DNA from: Gordonia sputi NBRC 100414
GTDB lineage: Bacteria > Actinomycetota > Actinomycetes > Mycobacteriales > Mycobacteriaceae
Assembly (NCBI RefSeq): GCF_000248055.1
Contig: NZ_BAFC01000007.1
Location: 1-64,000 of the forward strand
Direction of reading: 5' to 3'
Length of the DNA stretch: 64,000 bases
Part shown: in pieces, positions 46,248 through 54,937 of the stretch
Numbering within the stretch: the first letter of the stretch is position 1
Layout: each line of letters starts with the position of its first letter
The notes under the pieces: model-generated
Database searches by the model: none
What the model was told of the DNA's origin: nothing
What the model saw: the letters and a program-made list of their open reading frames with translations, nothing else
Made by a program: the position numbers and the translations under genes

Positions 46248-47150
46248 TCACGCAGCGTCGTCGCGCCTGATGGTCAGCGCGCCCGATTCCTCGGAAACCT
46301 GAATGTCGCTGCGCTCCAGCGTGACTCCGAGGCCGTCGAGCATCTGGAAAAGCGGCCTACCCGACGGCACGCTCGACATGTCGTCACCCGGTTCGACACT
46401 GTAGTTGGCCACCTCGGTCACCAGCGATAGTCGCCATGCCTCGCCGCGCAGCGGCTGCAGGTCGCGGCTGCGGGTCAACGGCTGCACCTCGAACGACCCG
46501 CATGTCGTCGTATCCTCCTTCGTGCACGCTCCCCCGAGCCCGATGTCGGCGAATTCGGCGTGCGACCACCACAGCACGGCGTCGACGTCGACGGTCGGCG
46601 TGATGAGCCCGTTGGGTAGCGGCCCCTCCGTCATACGGGTCAGTGGCTTCTCGAAGACGAGGAGCCCGGCGGTGCCCAGTTCGGGTAGTACGCGAATGCC
46701 CGCACCGCCGTCTGCGGACCGCGCCTCGCCGGTGACCGACTCGGGCACCCAGATCGGCGAGACCCTCGAAAGAACCTCGGCGGACGTATCGGCGCGGCCG
46801 AGGAGTCCGCGCAGCATCTTGTAGAGGTCGACGCTCTCGATGTAGTCCTCGGCGAGATCGGCGCATTCGTCCTCGGTGAGTGCGAGATCCCCGTCCCGGT
46901 ACTGATCGAAGCGCGCCATCGCGTGGAGCATCCGCACGCCGACCGGGCGTATGTACGCCGCCCACTCCTCGGCCAGCCCGCGGAAGGCGTGGACCAGGGC
47001 GGCCTGAACGTCGGGCATGCCCGACGCCGCCCACGGAATCCGATTGAGCTGTCGTCGGGTAGCGGCGTGATACTCCCGATCACTGCCGGTGGTGCCGTTG
47101 CGCTTGCGGCCGACAGTTGGCTTGCGTGACTTGTGATTTCGTCTCCCCAT
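46248..47150 (-). CDS. Hypothetical protein of about 300 residues
   Basis: I do not recognise this family. The protein starts with a very basic tail (GRRNHKSRKPTVGRKRNG) and has a helical region of about 100 residues (VQAALVHAFRGLAEEWAAYIRPVG) and a mixed C-terminal part with two cysteines near GLGGACTKEDTTTCGSF. No membrane helix or signal peptide is seen. The basic N-terminus suggests nucleic-acid or membrane-surface contact. I chose the ATG at 47150; a GTG at 47195 is also in frame and neither has a strong ribosome binding site. Codon use is normal for the window. Confidence 0.7.
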   Translation of the reverse strand: MGRRNHKSRKPTVGRKRNGTTGSDREYHAATRRQLNRIPWAASGMPDVQAALVHAFRGLAEEWAAYIRPVGVRMLHAMARFDQYRDGDLALTEDECADLAEDYIESVDLYKMLRGLLGRADTSAEVLSRVSPIWVPESVTGEARSADGGAGIRVLPELGTAGLLVFEKPLTRMTEGPLPNGLITPTVDVDAVLWWSHAEFADIGLGGACTKEDTTTCGSFEVQPLTRSRDLQPLRGEAWRLSLVTEVANYSVEPGDDMSSVPSGRPLFQMLDGLGVTLERSDIQVSEESGALTIRRDDAA

Positions 47151-47230
47151 GCGCTGCACGCTAAGCCTGATCACGCCGGGAGTCACCGCGCCCATCCACA
47201 GGCAACGCGCACATCACAACGGGTCACAGG

Positions 47231-47239
47231 TTATCCACA
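47231..47239 (+). other. Single consensus DnaA box
   Basis: TTATCCACA matches the DnaA-box consensus exactly in the gap between two divergent genes. A weaker ATCCACA lies at 47193-47199. One box is not an origin. Confidence 0.5.
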
Positions 47240-47316
47240 GCTCTGCCCCAGACCCTCGCTAACCTGCGCGTTCATCGTGTAGTCAGAGCATTCAACCATC
47301 CAAAGGAGGACGGACC

Positions 47317-47646
47317 ATGAAGATGCACAAGCAGCCAATCCCCGACGTTCCGCTCGTCGTCCTCGACGACGACGCCCTCGTTTCCCATTACGCCAAGACC
47401 CTGTTCGACGAGGGCACGCCGGTTGCCGTGGTCAGCAGCAACTACTACGACGTCGTGCCGTTCATGTTGCGCAACAACGGCCACACCGTCGCGCTGGTCG
47501 CCGACGTCGACGACACGACACAGCTGGCGGAGGCGATCATGATCGTCGAACACCGCCTCGGACACGTCGCAGCGGTCATACGTTACGAAGCCGACCTGGC
47601 GACAGCGCCTCACCGCGACTCGACGCACTCCGCATCCGCGGCGTGA
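47317..47646 (+). CDS. Small SDR-like half-Rossmann protein
   Basis: This 109-residue protein has a strong ribosome binding site (AAAGGAGGA) before the ATG at 47317. Residues 38-95 (VVSSNYYDVVPFML through HRLGHVAAVI) resemble the beta3-beta4 part of SDR enzymes, with TVALVADVDDTTQL at the cofactor-adenine loop, but it lacks the TGxxxGxG and YxxxK motifs. It could be a degenerate SDR or a nucleotide-binding adaptor. I cannot assign a function. It lies alone between divergent and co-directional promoters. Confidence 0.7.
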   Translation: MKMHKQPIPDVPLVVLDDDALVSHYAKTLFDEGTPVAVVSSNYYDVVPFMLRNNGHTVALVADVDDTTQLAEAIMIVEHRLGHVAAVIRYEADLATAPHRDSTHSASAA

Positions 47647-47771
47647 CCTCTGCTGCCATCGCCGGCCACCGCAGATTCCGACACCGCAGATCAGACGCTG
47701 AAAACCATCGACGCCACCGCATGACAGATGACGTAAGGCCCACGACAGTCGCGTAGTACAGGCTTGATGCC

Positions 47772-48836
47772 ATGACTACGACAACCACCACCACTGCGAC
47801 GACGAGCGCGTCGAACCCCCTGGGGTCCGAACTTGCCATCGATGCACGCGGACTGGTCAAGCAATTCGGCTCGAACCGAGCCGTCGACGGGGTCGATCTG
47901 GCGGTCCCGACCGGTTCTGTGTACGGCGTCCTCGGCCCCAACGGAGCGGGCAAGACGACCACCGTCAGCATGCTGGCCACGCTCCTGCGACCCGACGCGG
48001 GCTCAGCCAAGATCTTCGGCTACGACGTCGTGCACGATTCGACGGCCGTCCGCTCGCTGGTCGGCGTCACCGGCCAGTACGCCTCGGTCGACGAAGACCT
48101 GACGGCGAGACAGAACCTCGTCGTCTTCGCGCTGCTGCTCGGCTTCTCGCGGAAGGCCGCCAAGGTCCGAGCCGACGAACTGCTCGACGAGTTCGCCCTC
48201 ACCGAAGCCGCCGACCGCCCGCTCAAGGACTTCTCCGGCGGCATGCGTCGACGCCTCGACCTCGCGGCAAGCCTCATCGACACCCCACCCCTGCTGTTCC
48301 TCGACGAGCCGACCACCGGACTCGACCCGCGCACCCGCGCCCAGATGTGGGACACCATCCGCCGACTCGTCGCCGACGGCGCAACCGTGCTGCTGACAAC
48401 CCAGTACCTCGACGAGGCGGACCAACTCGCCGATCGCATCGCGGTGATCGACCACGGTCGTGTCATCGCCGACGACACCGCCGACGCACTGAAGAACTCG
48501 GTGGGCGCGGCGACACTGCAACTCGCACCTCTGGAACGGTCCGACGCCCCGCGCGTCGCCGAGATCGTCGAACGCGTTCTGGGCGAGCCCGCGACGCTGT
48601 CGGCCGAAGCAGGCAGGATCTCCGCTCCACTGCATCGTCCGGATCTCGTACCAGACGTCCTGATCGCGATGCGCTCCGACGGCATCGCCGTCGACGAGAT
48701 CAACGTCCAGAAACCGAGCCTCGACGAGGTGTTCCTCACCCTCACCGGCAAGCCTGCCGACCCTCAGGACCCCACCGACTCTCGAGACACAGCCCCCACC
48801 GACGACGCAGCCACGCAGCAGGAGGACCTCCGATGA
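47772..48836 (+). CDS. DrrA-like ABC exporter ATPase
   Basis: This 354-residue ATPase has Walker A GPNGAGKTTT, signature FSGGMRRRLDLA, Walker B LLFLDEPTTGLD and the switch histidine region TTQYLDEAD. The C-terminal DUF4162 region is followed by an acidic tail. This is the daunorubicin-resistance (DrrA) type that works with ABC-2 permeases to export drugs or lipids. The next gene overlaps its stop (ATGA). The first ATG at 47772 gives a threonine-rich N-terminus. Confidence 0.93.
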   Translation: MTTTTTTTATTSASNPLGSELAIDARGLVKQFGSNRAVDGVDLAVPTGSVYGVLGPNGAGKTTTVSMLATLLRPDAGSAKIFGYDVVHDSTAVRSLVGVTGQYASVDEDLTARQNLVVFALLLGFSRKAAKVRADELLDEFALTEAADRPLKDFSGGMRRRLDLAASLIDTPPLLFLDEPTTGLDPRTRAQMWDTIRRLVADGATVLLTTQYLDEADQLADRIAVIDHGRVIADDTADALKNSVGAATLQLAPLERSDAPRVAEIVERVLGEPATLSAEAGRISAPLHRPDLVPDVLIAMRSDGIAVDEINVQKPSLDEVFLTLTGKPADPQDPTDSRDTAPTDDAATQQEDLR

Positions 48837-49669
48837 CCACCGCACTCCCCCGAGCCGCCACGCCCGCGGCCATCACCACCGGCGCCATCCGAGCACGGGC
48901 GAAACAGTCCGTCTCGCTTGCGGAGACCGCACGCCAGTCGCTGACCATGGCCTACCGCGGCGTGCTCAAACTCCGGCACAACCCCGAGCAACTGTTCGAC
49001 GTGACCATCATGCCGATCATCTTCACGGTGATGTTCACCTACATCTTCGGCGGCGCCATCAGTGGCAACGTCTCGTCGTATCTCCCCGTCATCATCCCCG
49101 GCATCCTCGTCCAGACCGTGGTGATGAGCTCCATCGTGACCGGAACGCAGTTGCGTGAAGACATGGACAAGGGCGTCTTCGACCGATTCCGCTCGCTGCC
49201 GATCGCACGCATCAGTCCCCTGGCGGGAGCCTTGCTCGCCGACGTGATCCGCTACCTCATCGCGAGCATCATCACTGTCGTGATGGGCCTCATCATGGGC
49301 TGGCGTCCGAATGTCCTCGGCGTCATCGCGTCGGTTGTCCTGGTCATGGTGTGCAGCTTCGCCGTCTCCTGGATCTTCGCACTCATGGGTTGCATCATGA
49401 GCAAAGCCTCTGCCGTGCAGGGAATCTCGATGCTCGTCGTCTTCCCGTTGACCTTCATGTCGAACGCGTTTGTTCCCGTCGACACGATGCCGGGCTGGTT
49501 GCAGGCATTCGTGAACGTCAATCCGGTGAGCCACCTGGTCACCGCGGTGCGTGAGCTCACCGCGACGGGTCACGCCGGTATCCACGTGGTGTGGGCGCTC
49601 GCGGGCGCTGCGGTCATCACCGCGGTCTTCGCTCCGCTCGCCGTGCGCGCATACATGCGCAACGCCTGA
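48833..49669 (+). CDS. DrrB-like ABC-2 exporter permease
   Basis: This 278-residue protein has about six membrane helices and the family segments FDVTIMPIIFTVMFTYIFGG, GIQ-type VQTVVMSSIVTGTQL and PLTFMSNAFVPVDTMPGWLQ. It pairs with the preceding ATPase. The ATG at 48833 has GGAGGACC upstream and overlaps the ATPase stop. The transported compound is unknown. Transcription ends in the hairpin at 49700-49729. Confidence 0.93.
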   Translation: MTTALPRAATPAAITTGAIRARAKQSVSLAETARQSLTMAYRGVLKLRHNPEQLFDVTIMPIIFTVMFTYIFGGAISGNVSSYLPVIIPGILVQTVVMSSIVTGTQLREDMDKGVFDRFRSLPIARISPLAGALLADVIRYLIASIITVVMGLIMGWRPNVLGVIASVVLVMVCSFAVSWIFALMGCIMSKASAVQGISMLVVFPLTFMSNAFVPVDTMPGWLQAFVNVNPVSHLVTAVRELTATGHAGIHVVWALAGAAVITAVFAPLAVRAYMRNA

Positions 49670-49699
49670 CCAGCACAACGCCTGACCCAACACACAACG

Positions 49700-49729
49700 A
49701 CGGGCCTGCCACGCGGCAGGCCCGTCGCT
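49700..49729. terminator. Bidirectional terminator between exporter and AfsR-like genes
   Basis: CGACGGGCCTGCC (49700-49712) and GGCAGGCCCGTCG (49717-49729) form a perfect 13-bp stem with a 4-base loop, between two convergent genes. Confidence 0.9.
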
Positions 49730-49739
49730 CTGTGTGATC

Positions 49740-52700
49740 TCAGGCCCGGCGGGGCGCCTTCGACGCAAGCAGTTCGGCGAGTTCCTCGGTCGCGCGTCGG
49801 CGTGACATGCTCGGGATGTCGGCGGTGACGTCGTCCCACTCCTCCTGCGTCAGCTTCGACGCCCCGACCAGATCGGTCACGACGGCGTAGTACCCCGGAT
49901 AGTCGACGCGAGCCTTCAATCGTTTGCCGAGCATCAGTAGCCGAGCGCCGTCGCGCCTGGTCTCGCTCCTGTCGCACAACACGCATCCCGCTGCGAGCGC
50001 GAGGTTCGCGGACTGAGGAATGTCGGTCCACCCACTCGGCGACAGGGTCTCGGCGACGCCCGCGGCGAGCACGGGCAACAGCGCACGTGCACGATCAAGC
50101 TGCTCCGTGCGCACCAGACCGATGGCGGCAACACCGATCAGCATCGCGGCCCCGGGATCCCGCGCCGCCATCGGATGCTCCCGCAACAGCAGGTCTTCCG
50201 CCCGGGCGAACATCGCAGCAGCATCAGCCAGATCTCCACGCGCGTAACGGAGTTCGCCGATTGCCAACATCATTCCGGCGAAAACCTCGGGAAACCCGCG
50301 CGGATCGGGGTCTTCGGGCGTCCAGCCGTCGGCGACGTGCACCAATTGTTCTTCTGCGGCGTCGAGTTGGTCCAGGTTGATCAGCGTCACCGCGAGGTAG
50401 CAGCGGGTCTGCATCTCGTCCTCGAAGGAACCGAGTCGCACCAGATCGGCGATTCCGCCCCGATAAAAGTCAACGGCGGCAGACCAATTCGCCTGCTGAC
50501 TGTGAATTCCGCCGAGACTCACCTGAGACATCGCCGACATCCAGTGGTCACTCCCGAGCCGCGACCGCTTGCGCAGAGTCTCTCCGTCGCGTTCCGCCTT
50601 GTCCAGACGTCCGAGGTTCTCGGCAAGATTCATTCGTCCGCCGAGCGCTGTCGTCGCGACCCGCTCATCGGGACTCTGGGTGCCACGCACGATGTAGCGG
50701 ATGGCTTCGGTCGTGCTCCGACTCAGCACGCACGCGGTCATCAGTTCGGTTGGCTCGAGATAGATCCGAGCGGGATTGTGCAGTCGTCGCAGGTAGTACC
50801 GCGCACGTGCGAGCTCTCGAAGGTCTTGGCGCAGCATCTGGTGCGTCATCGACGCGAGAACCGTTGCCTCCCAATCACGCCGCCGCTCATCGGAAAGATC
50901 GCGAGGAGGCGTCGGCAACACGTCGATCAGCCGCGACCCCCAGTTCATGATCTCCGCGTGCAGGCCACGCGCCATCCAGAACCCCGCGAGAATGGGAAAA
51001 ATCCGCACCGCACAGTCGACGGCGTCGGCTACCTCTGCGTCGTCCTTCTCGCCGTGCGCGATCACCCCCGTACCGATCACCTCCGTGCAGTGGCGGAGCA
51101 CCCAGACGAGGTTGTCGACGTCGGCGGCCACGCGGGTCATAAGCCCTGCATCGACACCGGACTCATAGCCGGCAACCGCCTCCGACGCAACGGATCTGGC
51201 CCACTCGCGCATCGCGGAGTTGACCTCCGACGACAGTCCCGGCTCCGCGGCGAGTTTCTCCTCGCCGAACTCGCGGACCATCTCCAGCATCCGATACCGC
51301 ACCCGACCGTCGGCCTCGATCACGGTCAGCAACGACTGATTGACCAGCGAAGCGAGAGTGTCGTCGAGCCGAAACCCGCGATAGCCCAGCACGATTCCCG
51401 CCGCGTCAGCCGTGAACCCGGCCGGAAATCTGCAGAGCCGTCGCAGCGCCTCACGCGCATCGTCGTCGAGAAGGTCCCAACTCCAATCGATCACGGCCCG
51501 CAGCGTGCGATGCCGGTCCGGAGCGCTGCGGTCCGTCCCGCGAAGCAGTGCGAATCGCTCCGTCAACCGATCGGTGATCTCCTCGACCGTCATCGTGCGA
51601 ATTCGGGCTGCCGCCAACTCGATTGCCAACGGTAGGCCGTCGAGGTGCCGGCACAGTTGCGCGACGGATTCGTGCGGCAGATCGGCGTCGGGCCGCACCG
51701 CGCGGGCACGGGTGACGAACAATTCGACCGCGGCGCCGTCGTCGGTGACGTCGAGCGTCGGTAACCCGAAGATCTGCTCGGCGGGCAGCATCAGCGGCGA
51801 ACGGCTCGTGACGAGGATCTTCAACGACGAGTCGGCGGCGAGCAGATCGGCCACCAGGCGTGCACACCGCTCGATGACCTGCTCGCAGTTGTCCAGGATC
51901 AACAGCGCGTCCCGCCCACGTAGGGCGTCGATCAATCGGTCCTGCAGATCGCCGGTCGGCGCGATGCGGGGTCGGGCGTTGGTGCCGAGGTCCGACTCAC
52001 CGACACCGAGCGTCGCGGCGATGGCGGGCACCACGTCGTCGTCGTTGCGGATCGGTGCGAGCGGCACGTAGTAGACCGACGATCCTTCGTCGACGAGGCG
52101 GTGTCCGACGCGGTTGGCTACCCGCGTCTTGCCCACTCCGCCCGGTCCCTGGATGGTGACGACGCGATTTGCCTTCAGCTGCTCGAGGATCGACGCGACG
52201 TCGCCCTCGCGTCCGATGAGGTCGCTCGTCTCCACCAGCAGACCCGCCTGCATGCTCGAGCGTCGCGGACTCGGAGCGGGTCGTCGAATATCGAGTTCGC
52301 CCTCGGCGAGAAGCGCGTTGTGGAACTCGGTGATCGTCGACCCGGGGTCGACGCCCAACTCTGTCGATAGCCGACGGCGCAGCGCGGCGTACACGGCGAG
52401 CGCGTCGGCGATACGTCCCTCGCCGGCAAGTGCACGCATCAGGTCAAGTGCTGCCGTTTCATCCAATGGATCACGTGCACACCGTTGTTCAGCGAGCTCC
52501 CGCGCCGTCGTGTAGTCGCCGGCGTTCATCGCAACCGCGCTGCGGGCACGGTTGAGCGCGTCCTCGACGTGTCCGGCTCGTGCCCGGATCTCGCCGATCA
52601 GCGGTGCGGCCTCGTCTCCGAGGTCGTCACCCGGCTCGCCCCGCCACCACGACGCGGCGTCGTCGAGCGCGGTTGCGGTGCCCTGCGCGATGAGGTCGTC

Positions 52701-53036
52701 GACGATCTCGATGTCGGTGCGGGCGCCGACCAGGCGATACCCGCTTCCCGACGCCTCGATGCGCCCGGCTCCGAGGACGCCACGCAGTCGCGAGATCTGG
52801 GTGTGCAGCGCCGCGCCGGGTGACCGTGGCGGATCGTCGCCCCACACATCGTCGATGAGCCGCTCAGCCGAACGGGTGCGTCCACCGGCCAGCGCCAGCG
52901 ATGCCAACAACCTCTTGGCGCGGATACCCGGTACCGTCACCAGATCGTCCGGCGTCACCGGCGAATCCGGCGCCGCGGACACGCCTGCGGCGACGGGACC
53001 GAGCAGACCGATCACGGTTGTTGCGGGGGCGGACAC
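49740..53036 (-). CDS. AfsR/SARP-type regulator (HTH, BTAD, NB-ARC, TPR)
   Basis: This 1098-residue regulator has an OmpR-like winged helix (about 1-100), a BTAD domain (about 105-250), an NB-ARC ATPase with P-loop VVTIQGPGGVGKTRVA and Walker B ALLILDNCEQV, and a long helical C-terminus with TPR-like repeats. In Streptomyces such proteins activate secondary-metabolite genes. Here it converges on a DrrAB-type exporter, so the two may belong to one resistance or secretion circuit, although no biosynthetic genes are visible. It starts at a GTG (53036). Confidence 0.92.
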   Translation of the reverse strand: MSAPATTVIGLLGPVAAGVSAAPDSPVTPDDLVTVPGIRAKRLLASLALAGGRTRSAERLIDDVWGDDPPRSPGAALHTQISRLRGVLGAGRIEASGSGYRLVGARTDIEIVDDLIAQGTATALDDAASWWRGEPGDDLGDEAAPLIGEIRARAGHVEDALNRARSAVAMNAGDYTTARELAEQRCARDPLDETAALDLMRALAGEGRIADALAVYAALRRRLSTELGVDPGSTITEFHNALLAEGELDIRRPAPSPRRSSMQAGLLVETSDLIGREGDVASILEQLKANRVVTIQGPGGVGKTRVANRVGHRLVDEGSSVYYVPLAPIRNDDDVVPAIAATLGVGESDLGTNARPRIAPTGDLQDRLIDALRGRDALLILDNCEQVIERCARLVADLLAADSSLKILVTSRSPLMLPAEQIFGLPTLDVTDDGAAVELFVTRARAVRPDADLPHESVAQLCRHLDGLPLAIELAAARIRTMTVEEITDRLTERFALLRGTDRSAPDRHRTLRAVIDWSWDLLDDDAREALRRLCRFPAGFTADAAGIVLGYRGFRLDDTLASLVNQSLLTVIEADGRVRYRMLEMVREFGEEKLAAEPGLSSEVNSAMREWARSVASEAVAGYESGVDAGLMTRVAADVDNLVWVLRHCTEVIGTGVIAHGEKDDAEVADAVDCAVRIFPILAGFWMARGLHAEIMNWGSRLIDVLPTPPRDLSDERRRDWEATVLASMTHQMLRQDLRELARARYYLRRLHNPARIYLEPTELMTACVLSRSTTEAIRYIVRGTQSPDERVATTALGGRMNLAENLGRLDKAERDGETLRKRSRLGSDHWMSAMSQVSLGGIHSQQANWSAAVDFYRGGIADLVRLGSFEDEMQTRCYLAVTLINLDQLDAAEEQLVHVADGWTPEDPDPRGFPEVFAGMMLAIGELRYARGDLADAAAMFARAEDLLLREHPMAARDPGAAMLIGVAAIGLVRTEQLDRARALLPVLAAGVAETLSPSGWTDIPQSANLALAAGCVLCDRSETRRDGARLLMLGKRLKARVDYPGYYAVVTDLVGASKLTQEEWDDVTADIPSMSRRRATEELAELLASKAPRRA

Positions 53037-53127
53037 TGTGCCAGATTAGCCCCCGCCGTACTCGGCACGAGTGCCCGCGCTGGACGTATCGCCGAAAGAC
53101 TGTGCGGCGCCGTGCTTGAATGGCACG

Positions 53128-53643
53128 ATGGCGCGCAGCTACGCACTCAACTCGTTCGATCTCGACTTCTTCGACACGGCACCGGTGAGCTATCGCATCG
53201 ACGTCCACCTGCCGGTCACGCCCGAACGCGCGTGGGCAGAACTGACGCGCCAGCACACACTCGACTGGTGCCGGGCGATCAAAGGCATCGAGTTCACTTC
53301 GCCACCGCCGTACGGAGTGGGCACGACCCGTCGGGCCAAACTCGGTCTGGGCGTCGCACTCTCCGAGTACTTCTTCGACTGGGTCGAGGAGCCAGGAGAA
53401 CACCACTACCGCAACGCATTTCGCGGAGAATCGGTGACCGTACCCGGCCTGTCGCGGTTCGGCGAACTGACCGAGGTCAGCAGCGCCGACGTCGGCTGCC
53501 GACTCGTGTGGCGCTTCGCTCTCGAACTCGCGACCGGAGCCAAGCCCGTCAGGCTGTTCAGTGCACCGACGGCGGCGTCGGTGTTCAAGACGGTCGAAAC
53601 CGACACCCTGCGTCACTTCTCGACGCTGCGCCCACAGGTCTGA
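53128..53643 (+). CDS. SRPBCC family protein (polyketide-cyclase/START-like)
   Basis: This 171-residue protein has a single lipid-binding-type SRPBCC fold: VSYRIDVHLPVTPERAWAELT at the start and a long C-terminal helix ending FKTVETDTLRHFSTL. Members bind small hydrophobic ligands. The ligand is unknown. It lies between the AfsR-like and ilvA genes, with no operon partner. The ATG at 53128 has a weak ribosome binding site. Confidence 0.8.
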   Translation: MARSYALNSFDLDFFDTAPVSYRIDVHLPVTPERAWAELTRQHTLDWCRAIKGIEFTSPPPYGVGTTRRAKLGLGVALSEYFFDWVEEPGEHHYRNAFRGESVTVPGLSRFGELTEVSSADVGCRLVWRFALELATGAKPVRLFSAPTAASVFKTVETDTLRHFSTLRPQV

Positions 53644-53665
53644 TCCGACGCCGCTCGCCGGACCG

Positions 53666-54862
53666 TCAGCGCAGGAAGCCTGCGTCGGCGAGCGCTGTGC
53701 GCACAGCCTCCTGGTGTTCTGCGCCCCTGGTCTCGGCGCTGACCGTCACCTGCACCTCGCCGAGCTGCAGGTCGTCGGCGACACGCGAATGCACGACGTC
53801 GACGACGCTCGCCCCCTGCTCACGCAGTAGTTCGAGCAGCGAGATGAGACCACCCGGGCGGTCGGGGATGGTGGCGGTCACGGTCAAGAAGCGACCGGAC
53901 GCGGTGAGTCCCGCCGTCGTCACGTGGCTGAGCACGAGGGGGTCGATATTCCCGCCGGAGGTGACGACGCAGATCGGTCCCGGCAGATCGAGATCGAGAC
54001 TCATCAGCGCGGCAACGCCCGCGGCGCCCGCGGGTTCGACGAGCAACTTCGCGCGTTCGAGCAGCAGGAGCAGCGCGGTGGCCAACTGCGCCTCGTCGAC
54101 GGTGACCACCTCGTCGACGAGCTCACGAACGTGCGCGAACGGAACGTCGCCGGGCAGCGCGACGGCGATACCGTCGGCCATCGTCGACATGTGCGTCGCC
54201 GCGACGGGCATGTCCTCCTGCAGCGACGTCGGCCATGCCGCCGCCTGCGCCGCCTGCACACCGACGATCCGCACGCCGGGGCGCCTGGCCTTGACCGCAG
54301 CGGCGATCCCGGCGAGCAGCCCACCCCCGCCGAGCGGGACGACGATGGAACCGACGTCGGGCATCTGCTCACAGATCTCGACTCCGACGGTCGCCTGCCC
54401 CGCCACGATGTCGCGATGGTCGAACGGGTGGATCAGCGTCGCTCCGGTCTCGTCGGCGAAAGCTCGTGCGGCGACCAGTGATTCGTCGATCGTCTCACCG
54501 ACGAGCACGACCTCGGCCCCATATGCCTTGGTGGCGGCCAACTTCGGCAGGGCGGCACCCACCGGCATGTAGACGCGCGAGGTGATGCCCAGGTGCGCGG
54601 CCGACCACGCCACGCCCTGCGCGTGGTTGCCCGCGCTGGCCGCGACGACACCCGCCGCGCGCTCGTCGGGCGTGAGCCGCGAGATCCGGTAGAACGCACC
54701 GCGCGGCTTGAACGATCCTGTGCGCTGCAGGTTCTCGCACTTGAGCCAGACGTCGGAGCCGCTGCGCTCGGACAACACCCGCGACGCCACCATCGGTGTG
54801 CGGCGCATCACCGGCGCCAACACCACCGCGGCGGCGTCGATCTCGGACTGTGTGATCAGCAT
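53666..54862 (-). CDS. ilvA: Threonine dehydratase (PLP domain plus C-terminal ACT)
   Basis: This 398-residue enzyme makes 2-oxobutyrate from threonine for isoleucine synthesis. The PLP lysine is in TGSFKPRGAFYRI, the phosphate-binding loop is VPLGGGGLLAG, and a single ACT domain follows (LTVTATIPDRPGGLISLLELLREQGASV). The length matches catabolic/short IlvA with one ACT. The ATG at 54862 lacks a clear ribosome binding site. It lies 75 bases downstream of metB in the same direction. Both routes yield 2-oxobutyrate. Confidence 0.93.
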   Translation of the reverse strand: MLITQSEIDAAAVVLAPVMRRTPMVASRVLSERSGSDVWLKCENLQRTGSFKPRGAFYRISRLTPDERAAGVVAASAGNHAQGVAWSAAHLGITSRVYMPVGAALPKLAATKAYGAEVVLVGETIDESLVAARAFADETGATLIHPFDHRDIVAGQATVGVEICEQMPDVGSIVVPLGGGGLLAGIAAAVKARRPGVRIVGVQAAQAAAWPTSLQEDMPVAATHMSTMADGIAVALPGDVPFAHVRELVDEVVTVDEAQLATALLLLLERAKLLVEPAGAAGVAALMSLDLDLPGPICVVTSGGNIDPLVLSHVTTAGLTASGRFLTVTATIPDRPGGLISLLELLREQGASVVDVVHSRVADDLQLGEVQVTVSAETRGAEHQEAVRTALADAGFLR

Positions 54863-54937
54863 GATGAGCGTCAACGTACGCGGTCGCGATGCCTCACGCA
54901 GCGCAACCTCCGACGGTCCCGGATCTGGCGGTCGGCC

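Noticed and set aside
47231-47239. Replication origin
   Set aside because: There is only one exact DnaA box and no dnaA, dnaN or AT-rich unwinding region.
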